Below are positions 27,387 through 36,325 of a DNA stretch of 64,000 nucleotides, in pieces. The notes under the pieces are model-generated. The model had not been told where the DNA came from and made no database searches. It was given only the letters and a program-made list of their open reading frames with translations. The position numbers and the translations under genes were made by a program. This DNA is from LMUY01 sp965198565 (GTDB taxonomy: Bacteria; Pseudomonadota; Alphaproteobacteria; Acetobacterales; Acetobacteraceae): assembly GCA_965198565.1 (NCBI GenBank), contig OZ240665.1:682001-746000 (forward strand), written 5' to 3'. The first letter of the stretch is position 1. The number at the start of each line of letters is the position of its first letter.

Positions 27387-28691
27387 ATGCTCGCAAGTCT
27401 CGCCGCGGGAAAGCACGCCGTCGGCAGCCGGATTTTCCTAGCCAGCGGCGCGATGGAATCGCCGCTGCAGCAGGCGCTCGGGCGGGCAGCGCGGGCCGGC
27501 CGGCCGCTGACGCTGCTGGTGGCCGCCCTGTCGCGCATGCATCCGCCGGGTCCGCGCCCCCACCACTATCGGGCTTGCCGCGCGGTGATCGACCAGGCCG
27601 TGCGCGCGCATTCCGGCCAGGTGTTCACCTGCCCGAACGGGGACATGGTGCTGCTCGCCGTGCCCGAGGTGGCGGCGCAGGTGATGGCCACGCTGGCGGA
27701 CATGCTGCAGGCCGAGGCGGCCGGCAGCGGCCCCTTGCTGCAGTGCTGGGCCGTGCCGGGCGAGGAGGCGGCGGTCCAAACCCAGCTCGCCGAACTGACT
27801 GGGCCGCCGCCGACCATGGTGGAGGAGCCACCCGCCCCGATCGGCGCCATCGCCGCGGTCGGCGCCCTGCTGGCCTCCGCGCCCGGCGGCGAGCTGATCC
27901 GGCGGCAGGCGGGCGTGCGGGTCGCCAACGGGGGCATGGCCTTGCTCTACCAGGAGATGGGCTTCTCGCTCGCGGCCCTCGAGGCCAGGATCGGGCTGCG
28001 GCTGCCCGCGGGGGCCGACCCCTACCTGTTCCGCCATCTCGCCCGCGAGTTGGACGAGCAGATGCTCACCGCCCTCGCCCGGGACCGGTTGCTGGTCGGT
28101 CAATCCGTGCACCTGAACCTGACGTTGCCCAGCTTCGCCTCCGCAGGGTGGAGCCGCCTGCTGCCGGCAGCCTCACGCAGCGGCATGACGCTCGGGATCG
28201 AGCTCCAGTTCATGGAAGTCGTGGCGGATTTGGCCGGTTTCGCCAAAGCCCGCGACCAGCTCCGCGCGGCCGGCTGCAGCCTGGTGCTGGCCGGCGTCGA
28301 TCATGACACCTTGCTGCTGGCCGCCTTGGAGCGGCTGGAGCCGGATTGGGTCAAGCTGGACTGGTCGCCGCGCCTCAGCCGCCTGCCGGGCCCGCAGCGC
28401 AGCGCCGTGTCGGGCGCCATGAGCCGGATCGGGCTCGACCGCGTCATCCTGCAGCGCGCCGAGACCGAAGCAGCGCTGGCTTGGGGGCTCGGCGCCGGCA
28501 TACGCTGCTTCCAGGGCCGCTACGTCGACACCATGCTCGCGGCCGAGCGGCTGAAGACCTGCCCGCACGCCGCCGCCTGCACCCTGCGCCAATGCACCGA
28601 CCGCGCCGCCGCCACCGACCTCGCGGGCCAGGCCGGCTGCTTCAATCCGGCCTTGCTGGACGCCCCGCTCCGGCCCGGCGCCCCCGCATGA
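27387..28691 (+). CDS. Degenerate EAL-like protein 1
   Basis: A 434-residue cytoplasmic protein with an Ala-rich N-terminal half and a C-terminal half that follows the EAL-domain rhythm without its active site. GIELQFMEVVADL stands for the ExE strand, LRAAGCSLVLAGVD for the DDFG strand, LEPDWVKLDWS for the K-D strand, and IRCFQGRYVD for the QGY end. The metal-binding Glu and Asp-Asp residues of active c-di-GMP phosphodiesterases are missing, so it may bind a ligand or protein rather than cut c-di-GMP. A Cys-rich tail (CPHAAACTLRQC) may bind metal. GAAGG precedes the ATG. The next gene overlaps by 4 bases and is a paralogue. Confidence 0.55.
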   Translation: MLASLAAGKHAVGSRIFLASGAMESPLQQALGRAARAGRPLTLLVAALSRMHPPGPRPHHYRACRAVIDQAVRAHSGQVFTCPNGDMVLLAVPEVAAQVMATLADMLQAEAAGSGPLLQCWAVPGEEAAVQTQLAELTGPPPTMVEEPPAPIGAIAAVGALLASAPGGELIRRQAGVRVANGGMALLYQEMGFSLAALEARIGLRLPAGADPYLFRHLARELDEQMLTALARDRLLVGQSVHLNLTLPSFASAGWSRLLPAASRSGMTLGIELQFMEVVADLAGFAKARDQLRAAGCSLVLAGVDHDTLLLAALERLEPDWVKLDWSPRLSRLPGPQRSAVSGAMSRIGLDRVILQRAETEAALAWGLGAGIRCFQGRYVDTMLAAERLKTCPHAAACTLRQCTDRAAATDLAGQAGCFNPALLDAPLRPGAPA

Positions 28692-29815
28692 CGGCAGGCG
28701 CGCTGGAGCGGCTGAGTTCCCTGGTCCGGAACTGCGTCTCCTCCGGTGCGCCGCGGCAGGTCCTGGTGCTGCGGATCGACCGCTTGCCCGTCTCGCTCAG
28801 CCGCCCGCATCACCTCCGCCTGGCCGATACCGCGCTCAAGCCGCTGCTGCGCGCCTCCCGCGCCGAGCTGTTCCACCTGCCCGGGCCGCGCTGGGTGGTG
28901 GCCTGGCGCGGCGACGCGGAGGACGCGCTGCTCGAGGCGGTCGACACGCTGGACCACCTCCTGCAAGGCAGCGGCATCACCCTACCGGAGCTGGCCGTCC
29001 TCTACGAACTGCCCGACCAGGCGGACCTGCTGCTCGAGGCGCTCGGCGGCGACGGCCCCGCCATGCCGGACCCCGAGCCCAACCCCGGCTATCACCCGCT
29101 CGACCCGGCGTTGCTCACCCTGCTCGAGGCCAGCCTCGCCCAGGCCGACGTGACCCGCTTCGCCCGCCGCCGCTCCATCTGGCAGCTCGGCCGGGAGGCG
29201 CCGGTCCTGGCCTGGGAGGAGCGGACTTTGTCGGTGCGCGAACTGGCGGACGGCCTGGTCCCCGGCCACGACCTCACGGCGGAGCCTTGGCTGTTCCGCC
29301 GCCTCACCCGCACGCTGGACCGTCGCATGCTGGCCCTGCTCGCCAGCCCGGGCGAGCTGCGGGAGGCCGGGCCGTTCGCCATCGAACTCAACGTCGCCTC
29401 CCTGATGAGCTCGGAGTTCCTGCGCTTCGACGCCAATCTCCCCCCTGGCTTGCGGGGCAACGTCACCCTCAGCCTGCCGCCAGCCGATGTGATCGCCGAT
29501 CCGCGCGCCTTCGCCTTCGCCAGCGCCTTCGTCCGCTCGCTGGGCTATCGCCTGCTGCTGCGCAACGCGACGCCCGAGCTGCTGGCCGTGCTGGCTCCGG
29601 CCGCGCGGGTGTTCGACCTGCTGCAGCTCCCGTGGGACGAGGGTCTCGCCGAACGCATGGCCAAGCTCGGCAATTTCGCCAACCCGGAGCAGATGGTGCT
29701 GACCGGCTGCACCACTCGCCACGGCATCGCCTGGGGCCGCGGGCTGGGCCTGCGCCACTTCAGCGGTTCGATGGCCGATCGCGTGGGCCTTGGCGAACCG
29801 GCGGCAGCGGCCTAA
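28688..29815 (+). CDS. Degenerate EAL-like protein 2
   Basis: A 375-residue paralogue of the preceding protein, starting with ATG inside its stop codon (ATGA). The corresponding strands are IELNVASLMSSEFLRFD, VTLSLPPADVIADPRAF, ALGYRLLLRN-like SLGYRLLLRN, VFDLLQLPWDE and a C-terminal HGIAWGRGLGLRHFSGSM in place of QGY. No EAL catalytic residue is kept. Translational coupling to the first protein suggests they form a heteromer. The ABC transporter genes that follow within 10 bases are likely in the same operon, so the pair could control or respond to that exporter. Family assignment is by pattern only. Confidence 0.5.
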   Translation: MTAGALERLSSLVRNCVSSGAPRQVLVLRIDRLPVSLSRPHHLRLADTALKPLLRASRAELFHLPGPRWVVAWRGDAEDALLEAVDTLDHLLQGSGITLPELAVLYELPDQADLLLEALGGDGPAMPDPEPNPGYHPLDPALLTLLEASLAQADVTRFARRRSIWQLGREAPVLAWEERTLSVRELADGLVPGHDLTAEPWLFRRLTRTLDRRMLALLASPGELREAGPFAIELNVASLMSSEFLRFDANLPPGLRGNVTLSLPPADVIADPRAFAFASAFVRSLGYRLLLRNATPELLAVLAPAARVFDLLQLPWDEGLAERMAKLGNFANPEQMVLTGCTTRHGIAWGRGLGLRHFSGSMADRVGLGEPAAAA

Positions 29816-29825
29816 TGCCACGCCC

Positions 29826-30560
29826 ATGGACGCAATTCGTGTGGCGGGGCTCACCAAGCGGTATGGCGCGGTGACGGCGGTGGACGGCCTGTCCTTCCGC
29901 CTCGGCGCGGGGGAGACGCTCGGCCTGCTGGGCGGCAATGGCGCCGGCAAGACCACCACCATCTCCATGCTGCTCGGCCTGCTGATCCCGACCGCCGGCA
30001 GCATCGAGGTGCTGGGCTGCGACATGGCCCGGCAGCGTTTCGCCGCCCTGGCCCGGATGAACTTCTCCAGCCCCTATGTGGCACTGCCGGGTCGGTTGAG
30101 CGTGGCGGAGAACCTGCGCGTCTACGGCCATCTCTACGGCGTTCCCAAGCTCGAGCGGCGCATCGCCGAGCTGGCGGAGGAGCTGGAGCTGGGGCCGTTC
30201 CTGCACCGCACCGCCAGCGCGCTCTCCGCCGGGCAGAAGACCCGCGTGACGCTGGCGAAAGCGCTGATCAACCGCCCCGACGTGCTGCTGCTGGACGAGC
30301 CGACCGCCAGCCTCGACCCGGATACTGGCGACTGGGTGCGGTCCTGGCTCGAGCGCTACCGGGCCACCAGCCGTTGCAGCATCCTGCTCGCCAGCCACAA
30401 CATGGCGGAGGTGGAGCGGCTGTGCTCCACCGTGCTAATGCTCAAGCAGGGCCGCGTGGTGGACCAGGGCAGCCCCGCCGAATTGCTCGCCCGCTACGAC
30501 CGCGGCGACCTCGAGGCGGTGTTCCTCGACATCGCCCGCAACCGGCGGCAGGCGGCATGA
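29826..30560 (+). CDS. ABC transporter ATP-binding protein (ABC-2 exporter type)
   Basis: A 244-residue ATPase with Walker A GGNGAGKT, signature LSAGQKTR (close to LSGGQ), Walker B VLLLDEPTASLDPD and the switch His in LLASHN. Sequence type (LTKRYGAVTAVDGLSF, GSIEVLGCD) matches exporters of the ABC-2 class such as Nod factor, polysaccharide or drug exporters. The signature has AGQK rather than GGQ-R. The stop overlaps the start of the permease gene (ATGA). Confidence 0.9.
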   Translation: MDAIRVAGLTKRYGAVTAVDGLSFRLGAGETLGLLGGNGAGKTTTISMLLGLLIPTAGSIEVLGCDMARQRFAALARMNFSSPYVALPGRLSVAENLRVYGHLYGVPKLERRIAELAEELELGPFLHRTASALSAGQKTRVTLAKALINRPDVLLLDEPTASLDPDTGDWVRSWLERYRATSRCSILLASHNMAEVERLCSTVLMLKQGRVVDQGSPAELLARYDRGDLEAVFLDIARNRRQAA

Positions 30561-31363
30561 GCGGCAGTGCGCGCCGTATCTGGGGGCTGATGTACCGCCA
30601 CCTGGCGCTGTATCGCCGGTCCTGGCCGCGCCTGCTGGAGCTGGCCTATTGGCCCACCCTGCAGATGCTGATCTGGGGCTTCACCGCCTCCTTCATCGCC
30701 ACCCGCGCCAACCTGTCCAACGGCGGCACGGTGGCTGCGGCGGCGCTGCTGGGCGGCGTGCTGCTGTGGGAGGTGGCGCTGCGCAGCCAGATGGGGGTGG
30801 CGATCTCCTTCCTCGAGGAGGTGTGGTCGCGCAACCTGGCCCATGTGTTCGTGAGCCCGATCCGCCCGTGGGAGATGCTGGCGGCGCTGGTGGGGATGTC
30901 CGTGCTGCGGATGGTCACGGGCGTGCTGCCGGCGATCCTGCTCGCGTGGCTGCTGTACGCGTTCAACCTGTTTTCCGTCGGCCCGGTGATCGTGCTGTTC
31001 TTCGCCAACCTGATGATCATGGGCTGGTGGGTGTCGTTGGGCGTGCTTTCGCTGATCCTGCGGCACGGCGCGGGGGCGGAGGCGCTGGCCTGGTCGGTGC
31101 TGTTCGGGCTGACGCCGTTTTCCGCCGTGTTCTACCCGGTGGCCGTGCTGCCGGCCGTGGTGCGCCCGATCGCGCTCGCTCTGCCCTCGTCGCATGTGTT
31201 CGAGGGCATGCGCGCCGCCCTCGCCACGGGGGTGATCCGGTGGGACCACCTGGCTTGGGCGTTCGGCCTCAACATCGTCTGGATGACGGGGGCCATTCTG
31301 GTCTTCGCCGGGCAGTTCCGCCGCGCGCGGCAGGGCGGGGCGCTGCTCAACATCGGGGAATAG
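30557..31363 (+). CDS. ABC-2 type permease
   Basis: A 268-residue membrane protein with about six TM segments (for example VLRMVTGVLPAILLAWLLYA and GPVIVLFFANLMIMGWWVSL) and the ABC-2 features FLEEVWSRNLAHVFVSPI and LPSSHVFEGMRAALATG. With the ATPase encoded just upstream it would form a homodimeric exporter in the inner membrane. The cargo is not known. It lies in a run of tightly packed genes from 27387 to 32560. Confidence 0.9.
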   Translation: MSGSARRIWGLMYRHLALYRRSWPRLLELAYWPTLQMLIWGFTASFIATRANLSNGGTVAAAALLGGVLLWEVALRSQMGVAISFLEEVWSRNLAHVFVSPIRPWEMLAALVGMSVLRMVTGVLPAILLAWLLYAFNLFSVGPVIVLFFANLMIMGWWVSLGVLSLILRHGAGAEALAWSVLFGLTPFSAVFYPVAVLPAVVRPIALALPSSHVFEGMRAALATGVIRWDHLAWAFGLNIVWMTGAILVFAGQFRRARQGGALLNIGE

Positions 31364-31364
31364 A

Positions 31365-31988
31365 ATGAGCGAGACCCATTTCTGGTTGATCCGCCATGCG
31401 CTGGTGGAGGAAAATGCCCGCGCCTTTCTGTATGGCACCACGGACGTGCCGCTCTGCCCCGAAGCGCTGGTGTCGGACGTGCCGACCTACCGAGCCCTGG
31501 CCGCCCGCCTGCCGCGGCCGGCGCAATGGGTGTGCAGCCCGCTCTCCCGCACCCGGCTGACGGCGGAGGGCTTGTTCCGCGCCGGCTACCCGGCCCGGCC
31601 GCTGGTGGAGGAGCCTGGACTGATCGAGCAGGATTTGGGCGAGTGGCACGGCTTGGAGCACGCCGCGCTGCCGGCCCGGCTGACGTTGCCGGCGCATCCG
31701 TTCTGGCCCTTGGGCGGCCTCGAAGTGCCGCCGGGGGGCGAGAGCATGGCGCAGGTGATCGATCGCGTGGGCGAGGCGATGGAGCGGCTGGCCCGCGACT
31801 ATGCCGGGCAGGACGTGGTGGTGGTGAGCCATGGCGGCGCCATCCGGGCGGCGGTGGCCCATGCCATCGGGGTCGCGGCGGACAACGCGCTGCACCTTTC
31901 GGTGCAGAACCTGTCGCTCACCCGGCTGGAGCGGTTGCCAGAGGGGTGGCGGGTGGTGTGCGTGAACGACATGGGCCACGCCGGGTGA
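31365..31988 (+). CDS. Histidine phosphatase family protein
   Basis: A 207-residue phosphoglycerate-mutase-fold enzyme. The catalytic His is in the N-terminal LIRHALVEEN (RH motif), CSPLSRTRLTAEG supplies the second Arg, EQDLGEWHG the acid residue, and VVVSHGGAIRAAV the second His. The family includes alpha-ribazole phosphatase (CobC) and sugar phosphatases; a cobalamin role is possible but no cobalamin genes are near. The stop overlaps the start of the next gene (GTGA). Confidence 0.85.
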   Translation: MSETHFWLIRHALVEENARAFLYGTTDVPLCPEALVSDVPTYRALAARLPRPAQWVCSPLSRTRLTAEGLFRAGYPARPLVEEPGLIEQDLGEWHGLEHAALPARLTLPAHPFWPLGGLEVPPGGESMAQVIDRVGEAMERLARDYAGQDVVVVSHGGAIRAAVAHAIGVAADNALHLSVQNLSLTRLERLPEGWRVVCVNDMGHAG

Positions 31989-32560
31989 GCGACCCGGCGG
32001 CGCCGACCCTGACAGCGTATCTCGCCGGACCTGACGTGTTCTTCCCCGACGCGCTCGCGCATGCGCGGCGGAAGGTGGCGATCTGCAGCCGCTATGGGAT
32101 CATCGGCCGCAGCCCGCTGGAGAGCGCGGTCGACCTTTCCGCGCCGGATGCTGCGTTGCAGATCTATCGTGCGAACCGGGCGATGATGCTGTCCTGCGAC
32201 ATCATCATCGCCAACCTGACGCCCTTCCGCGGCCCCTCCGCCGATGACGGCACGGCGTTCGAGGTCGGTTTCTTCGACGCCTTGGGGCGCCCGGCGTTCG
32301 CCTATAGCAACGTGGCAGGCGACCTGGCCGCGCGCACCCGCCATTTCCTGGCCGCCATGCCCGACCCGGCCCCGTTCGCCATCGAGTCGTTCGCGCTCCC
32401 GTGCAACCTGATGCTGCCGCATGCGGCGCTGGCCCGCGGCGGGCTGTCCGTGTTCACGCCCGGGGATGGAACGGACCGGGCCTATGCCGACCTCGACGTG
32501 TTCGAGCGGCTCGTGGCAGCCATAAGGGTCCGCTATGCGGATGGGCTTTTGCGGGTTTAA
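31985..32560 (+). CDS. Nucleoside 2-deoxyribosyltransferase
   Basis: A 191-residue enzyme that swaps the base of 2'-deoxynucleosides for salvage. The N-terminal YLAGPDVFFPDA and the catalytic stretch IIANLTPFRGPSADDGTAFE, which carries the nucleophilic Glu in the sequence GTAFEVGF, are diagnostic. It starts at a GTG inside the stop of the phosphatase gene, so the two are coupled. Together they could process damaged or modified nucleotides, which is inference. A MITE-like element lies 30 bases downstream. Confidence 0.88.
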   Translation: MSDPAAPTLTAYLAGPDVFFPDALAHARRKVAICSRYGIIGRSPLESAVDLSAPDAALQIYRANRAMMLSCDIIIANLTPFRGPSADDGTAFEVGFFDALGRPAFAYSNVAGDLAARTRHFLAAMPDPAPFAIESFALPCNLMLPHAALARGGLSVFTPGDGTDRAYADLDVFERLVAAIRVRYADGLLRV

Positions 32561-32590
32561 GGCTGAATTTCAATCGGGTCCGCTGTCGAC

Positions 32591-32743
32591 CGATTGTGTT
32601 GAAAAAGGCCGATGCCGCGCGCTGGCTCCGCAACAAGTGGGATAGCGTAATGTCTAAACTGTTGTTCAAGCTCAAATTATTCGTTTCGTAGATGCGCTAA
32701 GGAGGCCGTGAAACCAGCTATTCGGCCTTTTTCAACACAATCG
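32591..32743. mobile_element. MITE-like element 1
   Basis: A 153-base element with perfect 20-bp terminal inverted repeats: cgattgtgttgaaaaaggcc at 32591-32610 and its reverse complement at 32724-32743. There is no coding capacity beyond short frames. The end sequence ttgtgttgaaaaa is the kind of terminus seen on insertion sequences and their miniature derivatives. A clear target-site duplication was not found. The remaining DNA to 32858 shows nothing. Confidence 0.8.
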
Positions 32744-32858
32744 ACCCCAAGTCGGTCATAAGCTGACTGCGCGGGCGTGCCGGAAAGCGGACAACCAGCA
32801 TGGTGCGTAATTCAAGGCTATTGATTGTGCCGGAGCATGACGCCGTGAGTTCGGACAC

Positions 32859-34253
32859 CTATGGGTGTTTCGGCGGCTGAACGAACTCTGTGCTGGTGTG
32901 TTCTGTGGTAATGAGGCTAGAAGTTTCAAAAAACTCCCAATTCTTATTTAGTTGTCGATAATATTCGGCACGATCGGCTGGCCAGTTTGTGCAATCCATT
33001 AATATAAAATCCTCCGCAATGACTTTTGTAAGTTTAGGTGCTTCTACACCGATGCCAACGATATTTCGGAGGTTCTTGTAAGTATTCTTGGCAGCACCAC
33101 AAGCTATCTCCAATAGGAAACGCCGTTTTTCGAAGTATTGATCACTATGGATCGCCCTCGGATCCCAAACTTGTAAAAATACATATTTTGTTTCCTGATG
33201 GTAAGATGGCATTAGATTTACCATACGGGTCATGTTGGTCGGATTATAGGGAAAGCGTTCAATGGCTTCATGCATTTTTGCTGCTAAATCTCGGCGCATG
33301 AACCTTGGTTCCCTGGCCATTTCATGAATAGCGCTTCTTCCCTGTAACGGATCCGCATTGCCGCCGAGTGTCCCGTTTAAGCTGTTCGCGGCGGTTTTCT
33401 GTATCAGATGATCCCATAGGTAAGACTGCTGATTGCGCCGCTTTGTCTCGATATATTCGGGGCGTGCTACAAAATCAGCCCAGTGACCTTCTGCAATAAA
33501 AATGTTGTCGGCGGTATGATCGCCTGACCCAATAAAGTGCGTTTTTGTTTGGGGATTTAGATTAAAGAAATAATGTGCGAGCAAGTCTTCCTCGCTACTG
33601 TAGGACAGCGTCGTAAGAATTTTAAGAGCGTCAACCTTTGCATCCATGTAGCCGGAAAAATCACTAAAAGTGTCGAGTTGGCCCATAACAATGGGCAATG
33701 TGTGACTGTCCAGAACATGAACCGGATCAAAGCGATCTAGGATAATTACGAAAGGCGAATCTGATTTTCTTTGGCTTTCGCCGTAAATAACGGCAAGGCC
33801 ACCGTTAGCGTTGTTGGCGGAAAATTTCTTGCACGCCTCAGCAGCGCCATGCCCAACAATTATTTTATGCACGACCAGGCTGGATAGGTTCAAGTTGAGA
33901 GGAAACGGCACCTCCCTCTTGCTATCGAGAAAAATAGGTCGCCCGCTTCGGAGATAACGCTCAGCACCATGAGCCGTTTTTATCTGCGCTTCGATAACAT
34001 TGCGCTTCCAGCGATTCCACAGTACTGCGGGATCGCCTTCAGAGAGATCGACAAGCTCTTTTCCCCGATCAAAAAATATGAATGCATGGTTTTCAAAAAC
34101 TGCAAACAGATCGCAGAACTCGTGCCCGTCGTCCTTGAACGGGTTTGGCCAACTCCAAAGCCTTAGAAATGACCGCTCGCACAGGTCGGCAAGGAGCCGT
34201 TCAGTATCTGTGACGCCCGCGGATTTGATAATCGGCATACAAGTTACCCGCAT
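32859..34253 (-). CDS. Uncharacterised protein with nuclease-like N-terminus, low-GC island
   Basis: A 464-residue protein (or 459 from the ATG at 34238). The N-terminal part SFLRLWSWPNPFKDDGHEFC followed by DLFAVFENHAFIFFDRG and WNRWKRNVIEAQIKTAHGAERYL resembles the start of a widespread uncharacterised family (ELCDLLVVFG..IIFSDK..) whose beta-strand/acidic pattern looks like a PD-(D/E)xK nuclease fold. I know of no proven function. The gene has clearly lower GC than its surroundings, stands alone on the minus strand, and lies between two MITE-like elements, all of which point to horizontal transfer. A defence role is possible but is only inference. Confidence 0.6.
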   Translation of the reverse strand: MRVTCMPIIKSAGVTDTERLLADLCERSFLRLWSWPNPFKDDGHEFCDLFAVFENHAFIFFDRGKELVDLSEGDPAVLWNRWKRNVIEAQIKTAHGAERYLRSGRPIFLDSKREVPFPLNLNLSSLVVHKIIVGHGAAEACKKFSANNANGGLAVIYGESQRKSDSPFVIILDRFDPVHVLDSHTLPIVMGQLDTFSDFSGYMDAKVDALKILTTLSYSSEEDLLAHYFFNLNPQTKTHFIGSGDHTADNIFIAEGHWADFVARPEYIETKRRNQQSYLWDHLIQKTAANSLNGTLGGNADPLQGRSAIHEMAREPRFMRRDLAAKMHEAIERFPYNPTNMTRMVNLMPSYHQETKYVFLQVWDPRAIHSDQYFEKRRFLLEIACGAAKNTYKNLRNIVGIGVEAPKLTKVIAEDFILMDCTNWPADRAEYYRQLNKNWEFFETSSLITTEHTSTEFVQPPKHP

Positions 34254-34439
34254 TGGGGTGGCAAACCAGTGTTATACGCCGAGGCTGCGCTTCAATCCTC
34301 ATATTTTTCATAGACGCCGCCGAACCACTGGGTTTGACCGAGCCGCTTTTCCGCCAAGTCTGGCACTGCCAGGCCAAGGCGCACATTGCGGCCCTGGCAG
34401 CGGGTGCAGCGGAAGCGGGGCTGTAGCTGCTCCAGCAGT

Positions 34440-34799
34440 CTCGCGGCCGAGTTCGACCGGCGTTACAATCCGCACGGTGTGAGAGCCGCGGCCGTCCATC
34501 CGGGCGCAATCATGACCGAAACCGTTCAGGTGATGATCGAGGAACTCGGTGACGCGAAGAATGCGGCTGTCGCCGCTTTCGACTGGAAAACAGTTCAGCA
34601 AGGTGCGGCGACAGCCGTTTGGGCCGGGGTGGTCGCTGCCGAAGGCAATGTCGGAGGGCGATATTGCGACAACTGCCAGTTTGCCCAGATTGACGATGAC
34701 CCCAACCACAGTGCCGGCGTCCGCTCCTATGCCTTGAGTTCTGAGAATGCCCGTGCCTTGTGGGTTAAAAGCGAAGAGATGGTGAGAGAACGCTTCTGA
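34440..34799 (+). pseudogene. C-terminal remnant of a short-chain dehydrogenase
   Basis: The frame encodes LAAEFDRRYNPHGVRAAAVHPG, then DWKTVQQGAATAVWAGV, GGRYCDNCQFAQIDDD and a normal end at a stop codon (VKSEEMVRERF). This is the last 110-120 residues of a retinol-dehydrogenase-like SDR; the Rossmann fold and catalytic Tyr-Lys are absent, and DNA before 34440 does not encode them. So it is a decayed gene, on the island's edge. The stretch 34800-35131 shows nothing else. Confidence 0.75.
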
Positions 34800-35131
34800 C
34801 ATCGGCCAGTCTTGCCAGCGTTCAGGCAATCGGCGTGCATGGTCGCTCCCGAGGATAAAAACCCTCCGTTTCCCTGTTCCACCTCAGTTTCACCCAGCAT
34901 GCGCCACCGCAGATGAGTGCAAGACTGGACCAAATGGCTTCCTAGCCCCGACAGCCGTGCAAAATTCGAGATTCATGCATCATGTCACAGAGGCGGCTTG
35001 GTCAGTGGCTTAGCTGGTGCAGAAGTCCGATGCGAATGTCTGCTGCGGGCAATTTGGCTGGTTAGAGCGATTGGTCTTGATCCGGTCAAATTACACGACT
35101 TTGGCAATCTCGGCTATTTCAGGTTTCTACC

Positions 35132-35281
35132 CGATTGTGTTGAAAAAGTCCACCAACGCGCATCGGACTGCAACAAGTATGGTGCCGGAACGGATGAGCC
35201 ACTGAGATGTCCGGGCAAGTTGTTGGGGATTTGAGGCGAGAAAGCGGCAGCCCGGCATTTCCGGCCTTTTAACACAATCCA
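35132..35281. mobile_element. MITE-like element 2
   Basis: About 150 bases. The left end cgattgtgttgaaaaagtc is near-identical to the end of MITE-like element 1, and the right end ggccttttaacacaatc is an imperfect inverted copy. Internal similarity to element 1 is patchy (gcaacaagt...). With element 1 it brackets the low-GC gene and the SDR remnant. Confidence 0.7.
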
Positions 35282-35329
35282 CCTAACTCAAATCGTTTCC
35301 GCGATCAAGCAGCGCCCGTTCCCCCAACG

Positions 35330-36232
35330 TCAAACAGCCTCGCTCGGCTGCTTGGTCTCGGCCCGGAACGTCTCCGCGATATGCGCCGCCAACACATCCG
35401 TCACCGGCTGAACCGCATGCCGGGCCTTCATCAGGCTGATCCCCGACATCCCCAGCGGCGGCAGCGTGCCATCGTTGGGCAGCACGCGCAGGCCCGGCGG
35501 CACGTCGGCGATGTTGGACACCGTGACCGCAAGCCCTGCCAGCACCGGCGCGTAGGTCCCCGCGAGCGACGCGCTGTTATAGGCTATGCGATAGGCTCGC
35601 CCCGCCTTCTCCAGCGCGGCAATGGCCATGCGCCGCCACTCGCAGGTGGGCGACTCCACCGCAAGCGCCAGCGAAAGCGGGTCCAGCCGATGCGGGGTGT
35701 ATTGGCTCGAGGTGATCCACATCAGCGGCCCCTGCCATAGCGGCGTGCTCGGCCAGCCGGGCGGCACGTGGCTGCGGCAGCAGATCATCAGGTCCAGATC
35801 GCCGTCGCGCAGGTGGCTCACCAGGTCGCTCGAGGGCAGGCACAGCACGTTGACGTCCACCGCCGGGTGCGAGGCCGCGAACCGCCGCAGCACCGCGGGC
35901 AGGAACCGCAGCACGTAGTCGTCGGGGCATCCCAGCCGAACGATCCCGTGCAAGGCCGGCTCGCGAAACGCCGTCCAAATGCGGTCATTGAGGTCCAGCA
36001 GCTCCCGCGACTGGTCGAGCAGGTATTGGCCGTGCGACGTGAGGTGCACCGCGCCGCCTTTTCCCCGCAGCAGCAGCGTGCGGCCGAGCAAGGCCTCGAG
36101 CCGCTGCACCTGGAGCGAGACGGCGGACTGGGTGCGGCCGATCCGCTCGGCGGCGCGGGTGAAGCTGCCTTCCTCGGCAATGTAGCTGAAGGCGCGCAAC
36201 AGCGCCGGGTCGATGGTGTGCGGTTGGCTCAT
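35330..36232 (-). CDS. LysR-family transcriptional regulator
   Basis: A 300-residue regulator. The N-terminal winged helix is standard: IDPALLRAFSYIAEEGSFTR, AAERIGRTQSAVSLQVQRLE, LLGRTLLLRG. The effector domain includes IVRLGCPDDYVLRFLP, LPSSDLVSHLRDGDLDLMIC and GLRVLP. It starts at the ATG 36232, just before the divergent DUF1127 gene, an arrangement in which a LysR protein often controls the divergent neighbour. The effector is not known. Confidence 0.9.
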   Translation of the reverse strand: MSQPHTIDPALLRAFSYIAEEGSFTRAAERIGRTQSAVSLQVQRLEALLGRTLLLRGKGGAVHLTSHGQYLLDQSRELLDLNDRIWTAFREPALHGIVRLGCPDDYVLRFLPAVLRRFAASHPAVDVNVLCLPSSDLVSHLRDGDLDLMICCRSHVPPGWPSTPLWQGPLMWITSSQYTPHRLDPLSLALAVESPTCEWRRMAIAALEKAGRAYRIAYNSASLAGTYAPVLAGLAVTVSNIADVPPGLRVLPNDGTLPPLGMSGISLMKARHAVQPVTDVLAAHIAETFRAETKQPSEAV

Positions 36233-36325
36233 GCATGAGTATTGTTCATTCCTATGATGAGGGCAATTCGTTTTTCTTATCGCCGCGCGAGCCGCATGGT
36301 CTTGCTCCAGCAAGGAGAAACGTCG

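Noticed and set aside
34254..34829. Minus-strand frame of 173 codons over the SDR remnant
   Set aside because: It is antisense to clear dehydrogenase C-terminal sequence and has no motif of its own.
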